This document shows, piece by piece, positions 1 through 10,227 of a DNA stretch of 64,000 nt. Position 1 is the stretch's first letter, and every line of letters starts with the position of its first letter. Below the pieces are notes generated by a model, which was not told the DNA's origin, did no database searches, and worked only from the letters and a program-made list of their open reading frames with translations. This DNA is from Diplonema japonicum (lineage: Eukaryota > Euglenozoa > Diplonemea > Diplonemida > Diplonemidae), in assembly GCA_964019335.1 (NCBI GenBank), contig OZ025699.1:372001-436000 (forward strand), in the 5' to 3' direction. The translations under genes were made by a program, and so were the position numbers.

Positions 1-1404
1 AAGTGTTCAGTCAAATGCTTCGCATGTCTGTTTCGCTTTTCAATTTCTTCTCTTTTCTTCTCACGTTCCCGTTCTTTCCTCTCCTTTTCTTTGTATTCTT
101 CAAATTCGACTCTTATGTCCTCTTCGCTGCTGTCTTCCTCTTCTCCGATAGCATGAATGGCATCCGCTAGCGCTGCATGTCGTTGAAATGAAGATGGAGT
201 GGGTGGCAGGAAGTGGCTGTCTGACTTCGGAGTGGCTGGTGCCACTGTTTCCGTTGTCTCGTTTGTTGTTGTTTGTTTTGATGATGTTTTTCCGTCTGCG
301 CTGAACGCTGCATGACGTGGGAATGATGTTGCAAGTAGAGGATGTGGGGTTGTTGTTGGGGATGCGTTCGTGGCTTGGGAGGGTGTCTTGGGTGCGGTTG
401 TCGTCTCGTTTCATATCCCCTTCTGTGGGGTGTGGTCCAGGACGTGGACTTCTACGGGCGGCTGCCGGTTCGGTGACTGCGACCTTCTCTCTTTTCGGAG
501 CTGCGCGAGTTTGCCCTCCGTCGCTTTCTTCACCATCTCCCTTCTCCCCTCCGCCTGCCTTTCATGGTCTACCCCCTCCTTGGGGTTCTTCATTTTTTCG
601 CTCGACCTTGCCCGTCCTTTCCGTTCCCCATCAGCTGACACTGTCCTCCTCCTCACTTCTGCTTTCGTCGTCTTTTTGTTGGTAGTTTTGTCACTTGCTT
701 TGGTTGTTCCGTGCTCGTTTCAAGGTCGATCTGTGGTGTCGCTGGAGAGTTTGGCTGAGGCTTCTCGACTTCTAGCCTTGTCAACAGCTTGATCATTCGC
801 TCTTCCAACTCTTGTTGACGTAGCTGCTGTGTTTTCATTTGATCGTTCTGCTGGTTCCATTGCTCCTTTTGTAGTCTTTGCCAGTTTTGTTGAATTCCCT
901 CTTGTTGTTCTTGCCAGCTGCGTTGTTGCTGTTCTTGCCACTGTGTCTGCCAGCCTTGTTGTTGTTGTTCCTGCCATTTTTCCAGTTGATTTTGCCAGAG
1001 CTGTTGCTGAACTCCTTGTCTTCGTTCTTGTTCTTGTTGCCACGCCTCTGCTTGCCTTTCTGTTTCTGTTGCCACTCCAGTAGGTTTTGTTGCTCCCATT
1101 CGAGGTCTTCTAGCACTACGGTCAGGTGTAGCGGGGTAGTGTTGTAGGGGAGTGGGTGGATGATCCACATCTTCGGGAGTGGTGCCTCTGTAGTCGTTGT
1201 CGTTGTCGTTGTCGTTTACGCAACCCAGGGGGACTTTCGTTTTCACCCATCGGGTGATCCGGCTGGGACCCCGTGGAGGTATCCCCGGGACACGTCTGCG
1301 CTGTTGCCGTTGCCATCTCTTGTGCCTGTTGCCCGCTCATTTTCTTGTCGTTTGTGTCCCACCCAGCCAATAAAGTACAGAAACTGTAGCTTTAGAATCG
1401 TTGG
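1..1404 (-). pseudogene. Spliced-leader-tagged retrocopy, Gln-rich/charged protein, decayed
   Basis: Reading leftward from a complete spliced-leader sequence, an open reading signal continues to the window edge but only with breaks. An initial segment (MSGQQAQEM...) shifts frame near 1250. A Gln-rich, coiled-coil-like stretch with an ND repeat then runs to about 653 and ends in KRRRKQK. A -1 frame change leads to a basic stretch that hits a TGA at about 411, and the same frame then stays open to position 1, ending in a charged E/K/R helix. I do not recognise the protein; it could be ORF1 of a retroelement or a host mRNA copied back into DNA. Two frame changes and a stop argue for a pseudogene. 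Its 3' end lies outside the window. Confidence 0.55.
1368..1404 (-). other. Diplonemid spliced-leader exon sequence embedded in genome
   Basis: On the minus strand this reads CCAACGATTCTAAAGC followed by TACAGTTTCTGTACTTTATTG. From memory this matches the diplonemid spliced leader with one or two differences near the 5' end. The next bases are GCTGGG, not the GT expected of a splice donor, so this is not an SL RNA gene. It looks like the 5' end of a trans-spliced mRNA that was reverse transcribed and inserted. Its main value here is to identify the organism group. Confidence 0.8.
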
Positions 1405-1590
1405 TAGAATCTTAGGTTCGCAGCCAACCTTTTGGACGACTTGCTCTGAATCTCGCCGCTTCTACAATAAATGGGTTGATTTCAAAAAAAAAAAAAAAAA
1501 ACCCCAAAATGAGGCCAATTGACACTTTCGTTGCATCTTTGGGCATGCCACTCCTCAAAAAAAGATATTTCTCCATATTTCAGAGCTCAT

Positions 1591-1683
1591 ATTTTGACCT
1601 ATGAAAAATTTAGTTTTAGGGTTAAAAATCGGGTTTTAGTGGTTTTTTTTGGTAAAGTCAGAGAGTATGCTTTCAATAGCAAG
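1591..1683 (+). repeat. Direct repeat, copy 1 (about 93 bp)
   Basis: Begins ATTTTGACCTATGAAAAAT and ends GTATGCTTTCAATAGCAAG. A second copy lies about 270 bp downstream at 1864-1965. No coding sense is apparent in either copy. Confidence 0.85.
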
Positions 1684-1863
1684 AAATACCTTGCCTCTAT
1701 CATACGCTGCGCACCGGTCCCGCGTATCTATGCAGTAGGTACTGCTCTACGAGGTCCGCTATCTCCGAGAACGCTTCGGTGGGCTTCTGTGCTGTAATGA
1801 ACTCACGGTATCTCGACTTCTGCATCAGAGACTCCGCGACTCCGGTGGATGCGGGACGGTGCT

Positions 1864-1965
1864 ATTTTGACCTATGAAAAATTCAGAAAAATTCAGTTTT
1901 AGGGTCAAAAATCAGGTTTTAGTGGTTTTTTTGGTAAAGTCAGAGAGTATGCTTTCAATAGCAAG
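1864..1965 (+). repeat. Direct repeat, copy 2 (about 102 bp)
   Basis: Same sequence as 1591-1683 with a short internal duplication (AAAATTCAG repeated) and few substitutions. The remaining spacer to about 2050 shows nothing I can name. Confidence 0.85.
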
Positions 1966-2935
1966 TGGAAACCTTCTTTTCCTAGTCTTCTGCGGCTGAC
2001 TGCTAGGCGGGCGACCTCGTTTCTACAGCATTTTGGGGGGGTTTTAAGAGGCTCATTGTTCGTAGGTGTACTTGGTGCTTTGGGCTTGTGTCGAGTATTT
2101 TTGTAATTTGGTTACTATTCTTTCTCGTTTTTCAAGTCCGGGAAGGCTATCAGGAACGTCCTCATACTCATCACAAGATTCATAGACTGGGGGCCTAAAG
2201 CCAAACACGAGAGAGCATACCAAAGTGGCTGTCCCTGCTGTTTTTGCCGTGTTTCCCCCCCAGAAACCGCAGGGGAAACGTCTGACCATGACATCATATA
2301 TGATAGACATAACGAAGACCAAAGAACAAAATAGCAAAATTCCTTTGCACGAAAGTGACGCCCACCGTCGGTCCAGAGGATCCACCCCAAGTCTTTTCCA
2401 ACAGTGCCCTTATTTCGTCGTGTGTGATGTGGTCAAGCCTCATCTGACCAATTGGCGCCGTGTGGTGTCTTGTTGGCTAAACCAAGCAGAAAATGATAGC
2501 AGAAGTGCCGCTAAAAGTTCCCCTTTACACACTACGCCACAAACTAGTGCAGCACAGTCGTTGCCACTGAGGTTCTCAAGAACATCTGTGGCGGGTGTCC
2601 TGATCGCCGAGGTGTTCCCATTTACCCTTTCTCGGTCCGAATACCATTTTTTAAAACCCTAGCTTCTCAACTGCAAGTTTAAAAGCATCCATTTTTTGTC
2701 ACCCCACTTAACACTCACTTTCCAATTTCCAGCGGCGTTTTTTTCCTAACCTGGGCCGGGAAAGTTGTAGAAATCTTTTTTTGGGAAAATGTACTTATGA
2801 AGTTATTGAATGTGTCAATCGGCCTCATTTTTTTTGGGGGGGTTTTTTTTGAAAACGATGCCAAATGAAGAACTACGTTACTGAGAAACTAGAAAGAACA
2901 TCGATTCTTGTAAAAGAAATGAAAGTCTACCGGTT

Positions 2936-5068
2936 TTATGTGAAGAATGACAAAGAACTCTCAAAGTCCTCAACCATGCTCGTCCCGCCAACCTTGTAAA
3001 CACAGAAGGTGTCAGTGGGACCCTGATGCGTTCCCTGTTTCTCGCCAAGAACTTCGTTGTCTTTGAGGTGGCCCTTTCCTGCCATCGTTCCGTAGTAACA
3101 GAACACGACGTCTTCCTTCGCTTTGGAACACAACTCGAAACACACATCAACACACTCCCCCAGAACCGCCACGAACTTCTGCCTCACACTCCCCACAGTC
3201 CCATGCCGAACCTCGCTCGTCGCCACCCCAATGTGGAGGTCGCACTGCATCGCGCTTCCTTGAAGCATCTCAACAAAGGCAAGGGAGTTCTCCACATGTG
3301 TTGTGCAGGAACGTGATGTGTTCCACCCAACAGCGACCCTGCTCCCCTGCAGAGACACGATCACCCCATGCGACCTCTCCGTGCACATCGCGATCCGGGA
3401 AAGCACCTCGTTCACCACAACTGCAACACCCTCCTTCATATGCACACGCATGTCCACCACCCCCACTGTCGCTGACAAGGTGTGATGAAGAGAAGCGTCC
3501 GCCGCCATCGGAGTGCTTCCTGCAGAATGAATAGAATCAATAGAGCGGGTGCAACTACTTCTGCTGACAATTGTATCCGTGTTGAACTTGTCCTTTCTGT
3601 CAGTCAGAGAGAGTTGTGATTTGACAAAGGCTTGCCTCCCTTGAAGGCTTCTGGGAAGGAGCAGGGAAGGGTTGATATGAGAAGTGATCCCCTTCAGGAC
3701 TGTCTCCCCCATCGGAAGAACACAGACAGACTCCAAATCCGGTCGCACCTCCCCCAACACCTCAGGAGTCACAGCCACAGCTCCCCCGACACACACCCCT
3801 TCCATCCGAGCCGCCTTGTTCACTGTCCCCCCGAAGTAGTCGTACCTCCCTGTCAGTTTGTTCAACTGAACATCAACATCACCACAGTGTACCCCAACAC
3901 GGACACGAAGCCCACACCACGGACCATCGCTGTCCAAAGCAAGGTGTTCCAAAGCCAGCAGTGCAGAAGGCCACACAGCAGAGACAAGCCCCTCTTGAAC
4001 AGAGAGCCCAAAGGAAACAGCATCAGAAGAGCTCTCAAAGGCGATCATGAAGGCATCACCAATGGTCTTCACCTCGTAACCGTTGTGCTCGGAAATGCAC
4101 TCCCGCATCACTGTGTTGTGCACACGAAGACCCTCCTTCATCCCCTCAGGGCACGCCTCCCATGTTGCCGTCGAGCCTTGGATGTCGGTGAAGACGATGG
4201 CGGAGCGGTTTGACTCGCTGCCAGGTGCGGTGACTGTGTCGGACCTGTAGCGCTCGGAGGGGGTAACCTCAACGAAGAGGGCATCAGGGAGGTAAGGGCG
4301 GTAGATGTGGAGGTTGTTGAGGATGTCGGTGAAGGCGGCATGGAGGGGAGGGGGGAGAGGAGAGGTGCCGATGATGGACTCTGCCTCAGTGAGGTCGAAG
4401 CGTGCCAGGTTGCCTGCAATGTGCTCAGCTGCAGTGATCACAGACTTCATGACTTCCTGCTCCGCGTGGAGAGATTTGGCAAAGCCACGGGTGAAGTAGA
4501 AGTCCAGGAGGAAGACCGAAATATTCCCAAAAAACATAGAAGCAGCATCATCAACAGGAATAGAGCAAGGGAGGGTGTCGCAGCCACAGTACCTTTCTCG
4601 TCGGGTTGCTTGTGAAGGGAGCTCGGCGAGGAAGAAGTCAGTGTCGAAGAGGCCGAAGCGGGATGACTTCTCGACAGCAAGAAGCAAGAGCCACGAAGTC
4701 AGAGTCATGATGAGAACTGCAGAGACGCGTGAAGGGAGCCGGCATACGAGTGCCACGTCGATGAGAATAACGAATTGTGCCCAAGCCCTTCCAATACCTT
4801 CTACCGATACAGTCCAATCAGTGAAAATGAAGTAGAGTGAAAACGTGTAAACCACAACCTCCAGAGCCAGCATGTTTAACCGCTTGGTCACAACAAGTCG
4901 CACTACAACAAGCGAATACACTAACATCGGTCCCAGTGATTTGAACCTTCCATTCAGGGCTAAAATCAAAGCTAAAATGAAAGCGGTAATAAAGCCAACA
5001 ATCACAATCTTCTTTGCCATCACCATAGCCGGGCTGTCATCAGGCAGAATGACATGCTTGAATATCAT
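2936..5068 (-). CDS. Receptor-type adenylate cyclase with tandem CHDs (paralogue 1)
   Basis: A 710-aa membrane protein predicted to convert ATP to cAMP at a cell membrane. Six hydrophobic segments (about residues 20-38, 45-61, 66-84, 96-110, 115-132, 178-195) carry a Cys-bearing loop (CGCDTLPC) between segments 5 and 6. A helical linker ending in NNLHIYRPYLPDAL follows. The first class III cyclase domain (about 288-425) keeps every catalytic residue: metal-binding D295 (FTDI) and D338 (IGDAF), adenine-selecting K334 and D410, and transition-state N417 and R421. A second, degenerate cyclase domain covers about 530-660, where GDAF has become QGSRV. The ATG at 5068 is chosen because it directly follows a CAG acceptor (CACAG then ATG) and matches the starts of its paralogues; an upstream extension would add 49 unrelated residues. 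Motifs resemble kinetoplastid receptor cyclases. Confidence 0.92.
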   Translation of the reverse strand: MIFKHVILPDDSPAMVMAKKIVIVGFITAFILALILALNGRFKSLGPMLVYSLVVVRLVVTKRLNMLALEVVVYTFSLYFIFTDWTVSVEGIGRAWAQFVILIDVALVCRLPSRVSAVLIMTLTSWLLLLAVEKSSRFGLFDTDFFLAELPSQATRRERYCGCDTLPCSIPVDDAASMFFGNISVFLLDFYFTRGFAKSLHAEQEVMKSVITAAEHIAGNLARFDLTEAESIIGTSPLPPPLHAAFTDILNNLHIYRPYLPDALFVEVTPSERYRSDTVTAPGSESNRSAIVFTDIQGSTATWEACPEGMKEGLRVHNTVMRECISEHNGYEVKTIGDAFMIAFESSSDAVSFGLSVQEGLVSAVWPSALLALEHLALDSDGPWCGLRVRVGVHCGDVDVQLNKLTGRYDYFGGTVNKAARMEGVCVGGAVAVTPEVLGEVRPDLESVCVLPMGETVLKGITSHINPSLLLPRSLQGRQAFVKSQLSLTDRKDKFNTDTIVSRSSCTRSIDSIHSAGSTPMAADASLHHTLSATVGVVDMRVHMKEGVAVVVNEVLSRIAMCTERSHGVIVSLQGSRVAVGWNTSRSCTTHVENSLAFVEMLQGSAMQCDLHIGVATSEVRHGTVGSVRQKFVAVLGECVDVCFELCSKAKEDVVFCYYGTMAGKGHLKDNEVLGEKQGTHQGPTDTFCVYKVGGTSMVEDFESSLSFFT

Positions 5069-5849
5069 CTGTGTATGAAAGTGCTGTGTATGAATATGAC
5101 CATTTTGTTGGAAGAAAATCGACATCTGTGAAGAATAAATCAAGTGAGGGAGGCCGTCCTCCGCACAAGCGCGAAGCAACGTGCAGGCACAGCCAGGGCC
5201 CGGGAAAGACACCAAGAATCTCTTCTGGAAGTAGCAAGGGCGATTTCTAAAGACGATCTCATGAAGCCAAAGCCGAGGTATCTTCTTTTGCTTTTTCTTG
5301 TGTAGAAACTAAGGGAAAAATACCGATGGAGGAAGCAACGTGCAGGCACAACAATGTCGGAGGTTACCGTGGACGGTGGAAAAAAAGTTAGTGGCTGCAT
5401 AAGGGAAATTGTGGTGGTTACAGTAAAAAGTGGAAAAAAAAGTTGGAGGTTGAAGGTGACGGTGGAAAAAAAGTTATTTGTTACCGTGGACGTTGTTTTT
5501 CTCTTTCTTTTCTTTTTGTAAATTCCACTTCTTTTTCGACCGCACCGGCTTAATGCCGTACACACAGAACGTGCGCAGCAAAATCTAAATAAGAAAAGTG
5601 CGTTCAAACTACGCAGCAAAATCTGGGAAAATGCGTACAGCCCCTTACAGGTACAGGGAACGGATGAGAGGGGCGAATGGGAGTGCGGCACAAAAACGGA
5701 TGGAAGAGAGGGTGGAAGGGCACATGCGATCCAAGTCTCTATCAGACGTTACTCTTCGTCATTGGGATCTAGAAGAGAACCTCTGCTGACTGCGTGCAGG
5801 TGACATTCCGTTTGTTGACAAGAACAGAACCATCCGTATTGAGCCCCCT
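5069..5849. repeat. Intergenic spacer with degenerate repeats
   Basis: The spacer upstream of cyclase 1 has no credible gene. At about 5365-5500 a motif of the type GTTACCGTGGACGGTGGAAA followed by AAAAGTT recurs three to four times in imperfect copies. AAGCAACGTGCAGGCACA occurs twice (about 5175 and 5335) and CGCAGCAAAATCT twice (about 5577 and 5615). A 183-codon open frame here on the minus strand is low-complexity and has no recognisable family. Confidence 0.5.
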
Positions 5850-6358
5850 GGGGTCCCTGTCCCTTTTGTCAGTCAGAGAGAGTTGTGATTCGACAAAGGC
5901 TTGCCTCCCTTGAAGGCTTCTGGGAAGGAGCAGGGAAGGGTTGATATGAGAAGTGATCCCCTTCAGGACCGTCGCCCCCATCGGAAGAACACAGACAGAC
6001 GCCAGATCCAGTTCCACCCCCTCCAACACCTCAGGAGTCACAGCCACAGCTCCCCCAACACACACCCCTTCCATCCGAGCCGCCTTGTTCACTGTCCCCC
6101 CGAAGTAGTCGTACCTCCCAGTCAGTGTGTTCAACTGAACATCAACATCACCACAGTGTACCCCAACACGGACACGAAGCCCACACCACGGACCATCGCT
6201 GTCCAAAGCAAGGTGTTCCAAAGCCAGCAGTGCAGAAGGCCACACAGCAGAGACAAGCCCCTCTTGAACAGAGAGCCCAAAGGAAACAGCATCAGAAGAG
6301 CTCTCAAAGGCGACCATGAAGGCATCACGCCTGGTAGAATAACATGCTTGAACACCAT
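5850..6358 (-). pseudogene. Adenylate cyclase deletion pseudogene
   Basis: The cyclase start (ATG at 6358, reading MVFKHVILPG) and its 5' flank are nearly identical to cyclase 2, but after about 15 bp the sequence jumps straight into the DAFMVAF segment of the catalytic domain, in another frame. The six membrane segments, the linker and the first half of the catalytic domain are missing, about 1.1 kb deleted compared with cyclase 2. The copy continues through YDYFGGTVN and KAARMEG to SQLSLTD and then diverges, so the second cyclase domain is gone too. No functional product is expected. Confidence 0.88.
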
Positions 6359-7009
6359 CTCTGAGAATAATGTTATGGACAAAGGGGGGCTTGTCCTTTA
6401 CAGGGGAGGGGAGGTCAAAGGGAAAATCACGCGAAACTAGGCCAAAAGATTGCGTCTTGCACATATGTGACACTAAGTCGCAAAATACCACCTTAACCAC
6501 CCAAAAAGATCGCCCAAAACCCATTTCCCGGTCTAGGGTATAAGGCACACTGTAAGTCGTGTCTACTTTCACTGTTTGAGCAACTGAAGCGACTTCCGCT
6601 CGGGGCCGGACACAAAAAGCTTTGAGCGGAAGAATACGCTGACGATGGACAAGCCCAAAAAGGTAGCCATGTTCAATGCCATCCTCTGCACAGGAGAAGA
6701 AGATAATGAAAACTACTGCGGATTCGTGCACACATTCATCCTTAAGGAAACGGTCTCCGTTGCGAGGAACGCAATTCGCGACTATTCTTACGAAACGGCA
6801 TGTGCTGTATGATGTGCAATGTGCTATGTTCACCCTTACGAAGTTCAAGGAGTACTGAGCTCGAGGACGTGCCAGTGACACAGGGATGGCAGCAATGTAT
6901 TGAAACACAAAAATGAAGAAACTAAGTTACTGATACACTAGAAAGAAAGAAAGAACATCGATTCTTGTAAAAGAAGGTCGAACTTGTTCTATGTTAACAC
7001 AAAGAACTC
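6359..7009. repeat. Spacer made of duplicated cyclase-gene flanks
   Basis: Two parts are recognisable. About 6359-6470 repeats the 5' flank of cyclase 2 (9119-9235). About 6765-6975 repeats the 3' flank of cyclase 3 (11533-11760), including GAGGAACGCAATTCGCGACT and the GAAAGAAAGAAAGAACATCG stretch. The block between shows nothing I recognise. The flanks show that duplication units extended beyond the genes. Confidence 0.8.
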
Positions 7010-9118
7010 TCAAAAGCCCTCAACCATGCTCGTCCCGCCAACCTTGTAAACACAGAAGGTGTCAGTGGGACCCTGATGCGTTCCCTGTTTCTCGCCAAGA
7101 ACTTCATTGTCTTTGAGGTGGCCCTTTCCTGCCATCGTTCCGTAGTAACAGAACACGACGTCTTCCTTCGCTTTGGAACACAACTCGAAACACACATCAA
7201 CACACTCCCCCAGAACCGCCACGAACTTCTGCCTCGCACTCCCCACAGTCCCATGCCGAACCTCGCTCGTCGCCACCCCAATGTGGAGGTCGCACTGCAT
7301 CGCGTTTCCTTGAAGCATCTCAACAAAGGCAAGGGAGTTCTCCACATGTGTTGTGCAGGAACGTGATGTGTTCCACCCAACAGCGACCCTGCTCCCCTGC
7401 AGCGACACGATCACCCCGTGCGACCTCTCCGTGCACATCGCGATCCGGGAAAGCACCTCGTTCACCACAACTGCAACACCCTCCATCATATGCACACGCA
7501 TGTCCACCACCCCCACTGTCGCTGACAAGGTGTGATGAAGAGAAGTGCTTGCCGCCATCGGAATGCTTCCTGCAGAATGAACAGAACGAATAGAGCGGGG
7601 TGAATTTCTGCTGACCACTGTATCTGTGCTGAGCCTACTGTCCCTTCTGTCAGTCAGAGAGAGTTGTGATTTGATAAATGCTTGCCTCCCTTGAAGGCTT
7701 CTGGGAAGGAGCAGGGAAGGGTTGATGTGAGAAGTGATCCCCTTCAGGACTGTCTCCCCCATCGGAAGAACACAGACAGACTCCAAATCCGGTCGCACCT
7801 CCCCCAACACCTCAGGAGTCACAGCCACAGCTCCCCCGACACAAACCCCTTCCATCCGAGCCGCCTTGTTCACTGTCCCCCCGAAGTAGTCGTACCTCCC
7901 AGTCAGTGTGTTCAACTGAACATCAACATCACCACAGTGTACCCCAACACGGACACGAAGCCCACACCACGGACCATCGCTGTCCAAAGCAAGGTGTTCC
8001 AAAGCCAGCAGTGCAGAAGGCCACACAGCAGAGACAAGCCCCTCTTGAACAGAGAGCCCAAAGGAAACAGCATCAGAAGAGCTCTCAAAGGCGACCATGA
8101 AGGCATCACCAATGGTCTTCACCTCGTAACCGTTGTGCTCGGAAATGCACTCCCGCATCACTGTGTTGTGCACACGAAGACCCTCCTTCATCCCCTCAGG
8201 GCACGCCTCCCATGTTGCCGTCGAGCCTTGGATGTCGGTGAAGACGATGGCGGAGCGGTTTGACTCGCTGCCAGGTGCGGTGGCTGTGTCGCACTTGGAG
8301 TGCTTCGATGGGGTAACCTCAACGAAGAGGGCATCAGGGAGGTAAGGGCGGTAGATGTGGAGGTTGTTGAGGATGTCGGTGAAGGCGGCATGGAGGGGAG
8401 GGGGGAGAGGAGAGGTGCCGATGATGGACTCTGCCTCAGTGAGGTCGAAACGTGCCAGGCTGCCTGCAATTTGCTCAGCTGCAGTGATCACAGACTTCAT
8501 CGCCTCCTGCTCAGTGAGGAGAGATTTGGCAAAGCCATGGGTGAAGTAGAAGTCCAGGAGGAAGACAGCAGTATTCCCAAAAAACACAGCAACAGAATCT
8601 TCAACAGGAATAGAGCAAGGGAGGGTGTCGCAGCCACAGAACCTTTCTCTTCGAGTTGCTTGTGAAGGGAGCTCGAAAAAGAAGAACTCGATGTCGAAGA
8701 GGCCGAAGCGGGATGACTTCTCAACAGCAAGAAACACGAACCACGAAGTCAGGAACATGATGAGAACTGCAGAGACGCGTGAAGGGAGCCGGCATACGAG
8801 TGCCACATCAATGAGAACAACGAACTGTGCCCAAATCCGCCCAATACCTTCTACCGTTGCAGTCAAATCAGCGAGTATGAAGTAGAGTGAATATATGTAA
8901 AGTACAGCTTCCAGAGCCAGCATGTTTAACCGCTTGGTCACAACAAGTCGCAACACAACAAGCGAATACGCTAATAACGGGGCCAGTATTCTGAACCTTC
9001 CTTTCGCATATAGCGCCAAAGCTAAAAGAAAAGAAGTCACAAACCCAAGTATTAAAAGCTTCTTTGTCATCACCATAGCCGGGCTGTCGTCCGGCAGAAT
9101 AACATGCTTGAACACCAT
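7010..9118 (-). CDS. Receptor-type adenylate cyclase with tandem CHDs (paralogue 2)
   Basis: A 702-aa protein with the architecture of paralogue 1: start MVFKHVILPDDSPAMVM, six membrane segments, Cys-bearing loop (CGCDTLPC), YRPYLPDAL linker, an intact catalytic domain (FTDI, EVKTIGDAF, YDYFGGTVN plus KAARMEG) and a degenerate second cyclase domain. The start codon follows TTCTCAGAG, a plausible trans-splice acceptor. The catalytic-domain DNA is almost identical to paralogue 1, while the membrane segments carry many more replacements. It lies just upstream, in transcription order, of the deletion pseudogene at 5850-6358, which was probably derived from it. The protein ends ...GGTSMVEGF. Confidence 0.92.
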   Translation of the reverse strand: MVFKHVILPDDSPAMVMTKKLLILGFVTSFLLALALYAKGRFRILAPLLAYSLVVLRLVVTKRLNMLALEAVLYIYSLYFILADLTATVEGIGRIWAQFVVLIDVALVCRLPSRVSAVLIMFLTSWFVFLAVEKSSRFGLFDIEFFFFELPSQATRRERFCGCDTLPCSIPVEDSVAVFFGNTAVFLLDFYFTHGFAKSLLTEQEAMKSVITAAEQIAGSLARFDLTEAESIIGTSPLPPPLHAAFTDILNNLHIYRPYLPDALFVEVTPSKHSKCDTATAPGSESNRSAIVFTDIQGSTATWEACPEGMKEGLRVHNTVMRECISEHNGYEVKTIGDAFMVAFESSSDAVSFGLSVQEGLVSAVWPSALLALEHLALDSDGPWCGLRVRVGVHCGDVDVQLNTLTGRYDYFGGTVNKAARMEGVCVGGAVAVTPEVLGEVRPDLESVCVLPMGETVLKGITSHINPSLLLPRSLQGRQAFIKSQLSLTDRRDSRLSTDTVVSRNSPRSIRSVHSAGSIPMAASTSLHHTLSATVGVVDMRVHMMEGVAVVVNEVLSRIAMCTERSHGVIVSLQGSRVAVGWNTSRSCTTHVENSLAFVEMLQGNAMQCDLHIGVATSEVRHGTVGSARQKFVAVLGECVDVCFELCSKAKEDVVFCYYGTMAGKGHLKDNEVLGEKQGTHQGPTDTFCVYKVGGTSMVEGF

Positions 9119-9249
9119 CTCTGAGAATAATGTTATGGACAAAGGGGGGCTTGTCCTTTACAGGGGAGGGGGGGTCAAAGGGAAAATCACGCGAAACTAG
9201 GCCAAAAGATTGCGTCTTGCATATATGTGACAACCACCCAAAAATATAT

Positions 9250-10225
9250 ATGACCCTCTTTTGCAACGGAAAATCCTCAGAAAATTTCTAAGTACAAAAG
9301 TAGTCCGACACCACTTTGTGTCCAGAATTGCGGTCTAAGTGTGTTCACCATATAGGTCACAATGCACGCCGTTTGTTTCATTTCTAAAACGCGCGTGCAA
9401 AAAAAATGCTTTTTAGAATGGTTTTTTTAGATTTTGGCATTCGGAAATTGTAAATGACCCAGGCTCTATATTTCTTTTTGTTTTCTTCAAATAGAAAGCG
9501 AGAAGAAATGGACGCAGATGGGAAATCTGTGAAACTTAAGGGGCCATTTTGGGTGGTTTGGTCTCTTTATCACAAATACTGCCATTTTGGCCTATTTTAG
9601 GCTACAATGCCCATTATAGGCTAAAATCCCTTAAGGCCCTTTAAAAGCAAACTTCTCAATTTTTAATTTGTCATGAGTAAGAAAAAAAATGACAAACCTC
9701 AGCAGATGGGTAGAGAATGCATGTTTGGCCCCAAAGATACCGATGTTGAGCAGGCAAGTGTTAAGAATTGGGTTTTCAGGAAATGGGCCTTTTAGGCCGA
9801 TTCCCTTAGGAACCCCTCGAAAAAGCAAAAAATAGGGCTAAAAAACCGGTTTTTTGAGGGCTATGCAACGCCATATATTTTTCGCTAGTAACCCGACCCT
9901 GGGTTGTACCCAGGGGTCACAAAGGTGTGTGTTCACCACTTTTATGCCACCCTAGGTGCTGCATTTCAAGCCTTTAAACTGCATTTTAAACATTTTTCGT
10001 CGTTTTTCTGACCTCTGTTTTCGCTTCCCGGGGGCAGCCGGTTGCAAAGCCTGCCACCTTCATGGCAAAACAAGCATCGCAATTGAAAGAACGGCAACAG
10101 GTACACCATATATGACATCTTCCTATGGTTGCATGCTGCCCTTTTTTTGCTCAAATAATCAAAACGAGAAATTTTCGGAGGTGCCCAAAAAAGTGTTGAC
10201 ATTCTTTTTTCGGACGAGCTCATAT
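9250..10225. mobile_element. Long relative of the 52-kb MITE, left end lost
   Basis: Three blocks match the short inverted-repeat element at 52045-52288: about 9251-9312, about 9331-9367 and about 10074-10225. The short copy lacks roughly 700 bp that are present here. The right end reads TTGACATTCTTTTTTCGGAC followed by GAGCTCATAT, matching the terminal repeat of the short copy; a clear left terminal repeat is not seen. No transposase frame is convincing inside. The element sits between cyclase 2 and the Cys-rich pseudogene and abuts a retroelement 3' end at 10228. Confidence 0.6.
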
Positions 10226-10227
10226 AT

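Noticed and set aside
1368-1404. Spliced-leader RNA gene
   Set aside because: The leader is not followed by GT, and no Sm-site or T-run terminator is placed as in an SL RNA gene. It continues into a coding-like sequence.
2878-3153. Alternative minus-strand frames ending in each cyclase 3' part (also 6994, 11916, 42385, 44545 and 47953)
   Set aside because: They are shifted readings of the second cyclase domain and are repeated only because the genes are paralogous.
3632-4213. Recurrent about 190-codon plus-strand frames (also at 5901, 7682 and 12463) repeated in every cyclase copy
   Set aside because: They lie exactly antisense to the cyclase catalytic domain and are conserved only because that domain is.
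5140-5691. 183-codon minus-strand frame upstream of cyclase 1
   Set aside because: Low-complexity Ser/Phe/Arg content over a degenerate repeat; no family pattern; overlaps the cyclase leader.
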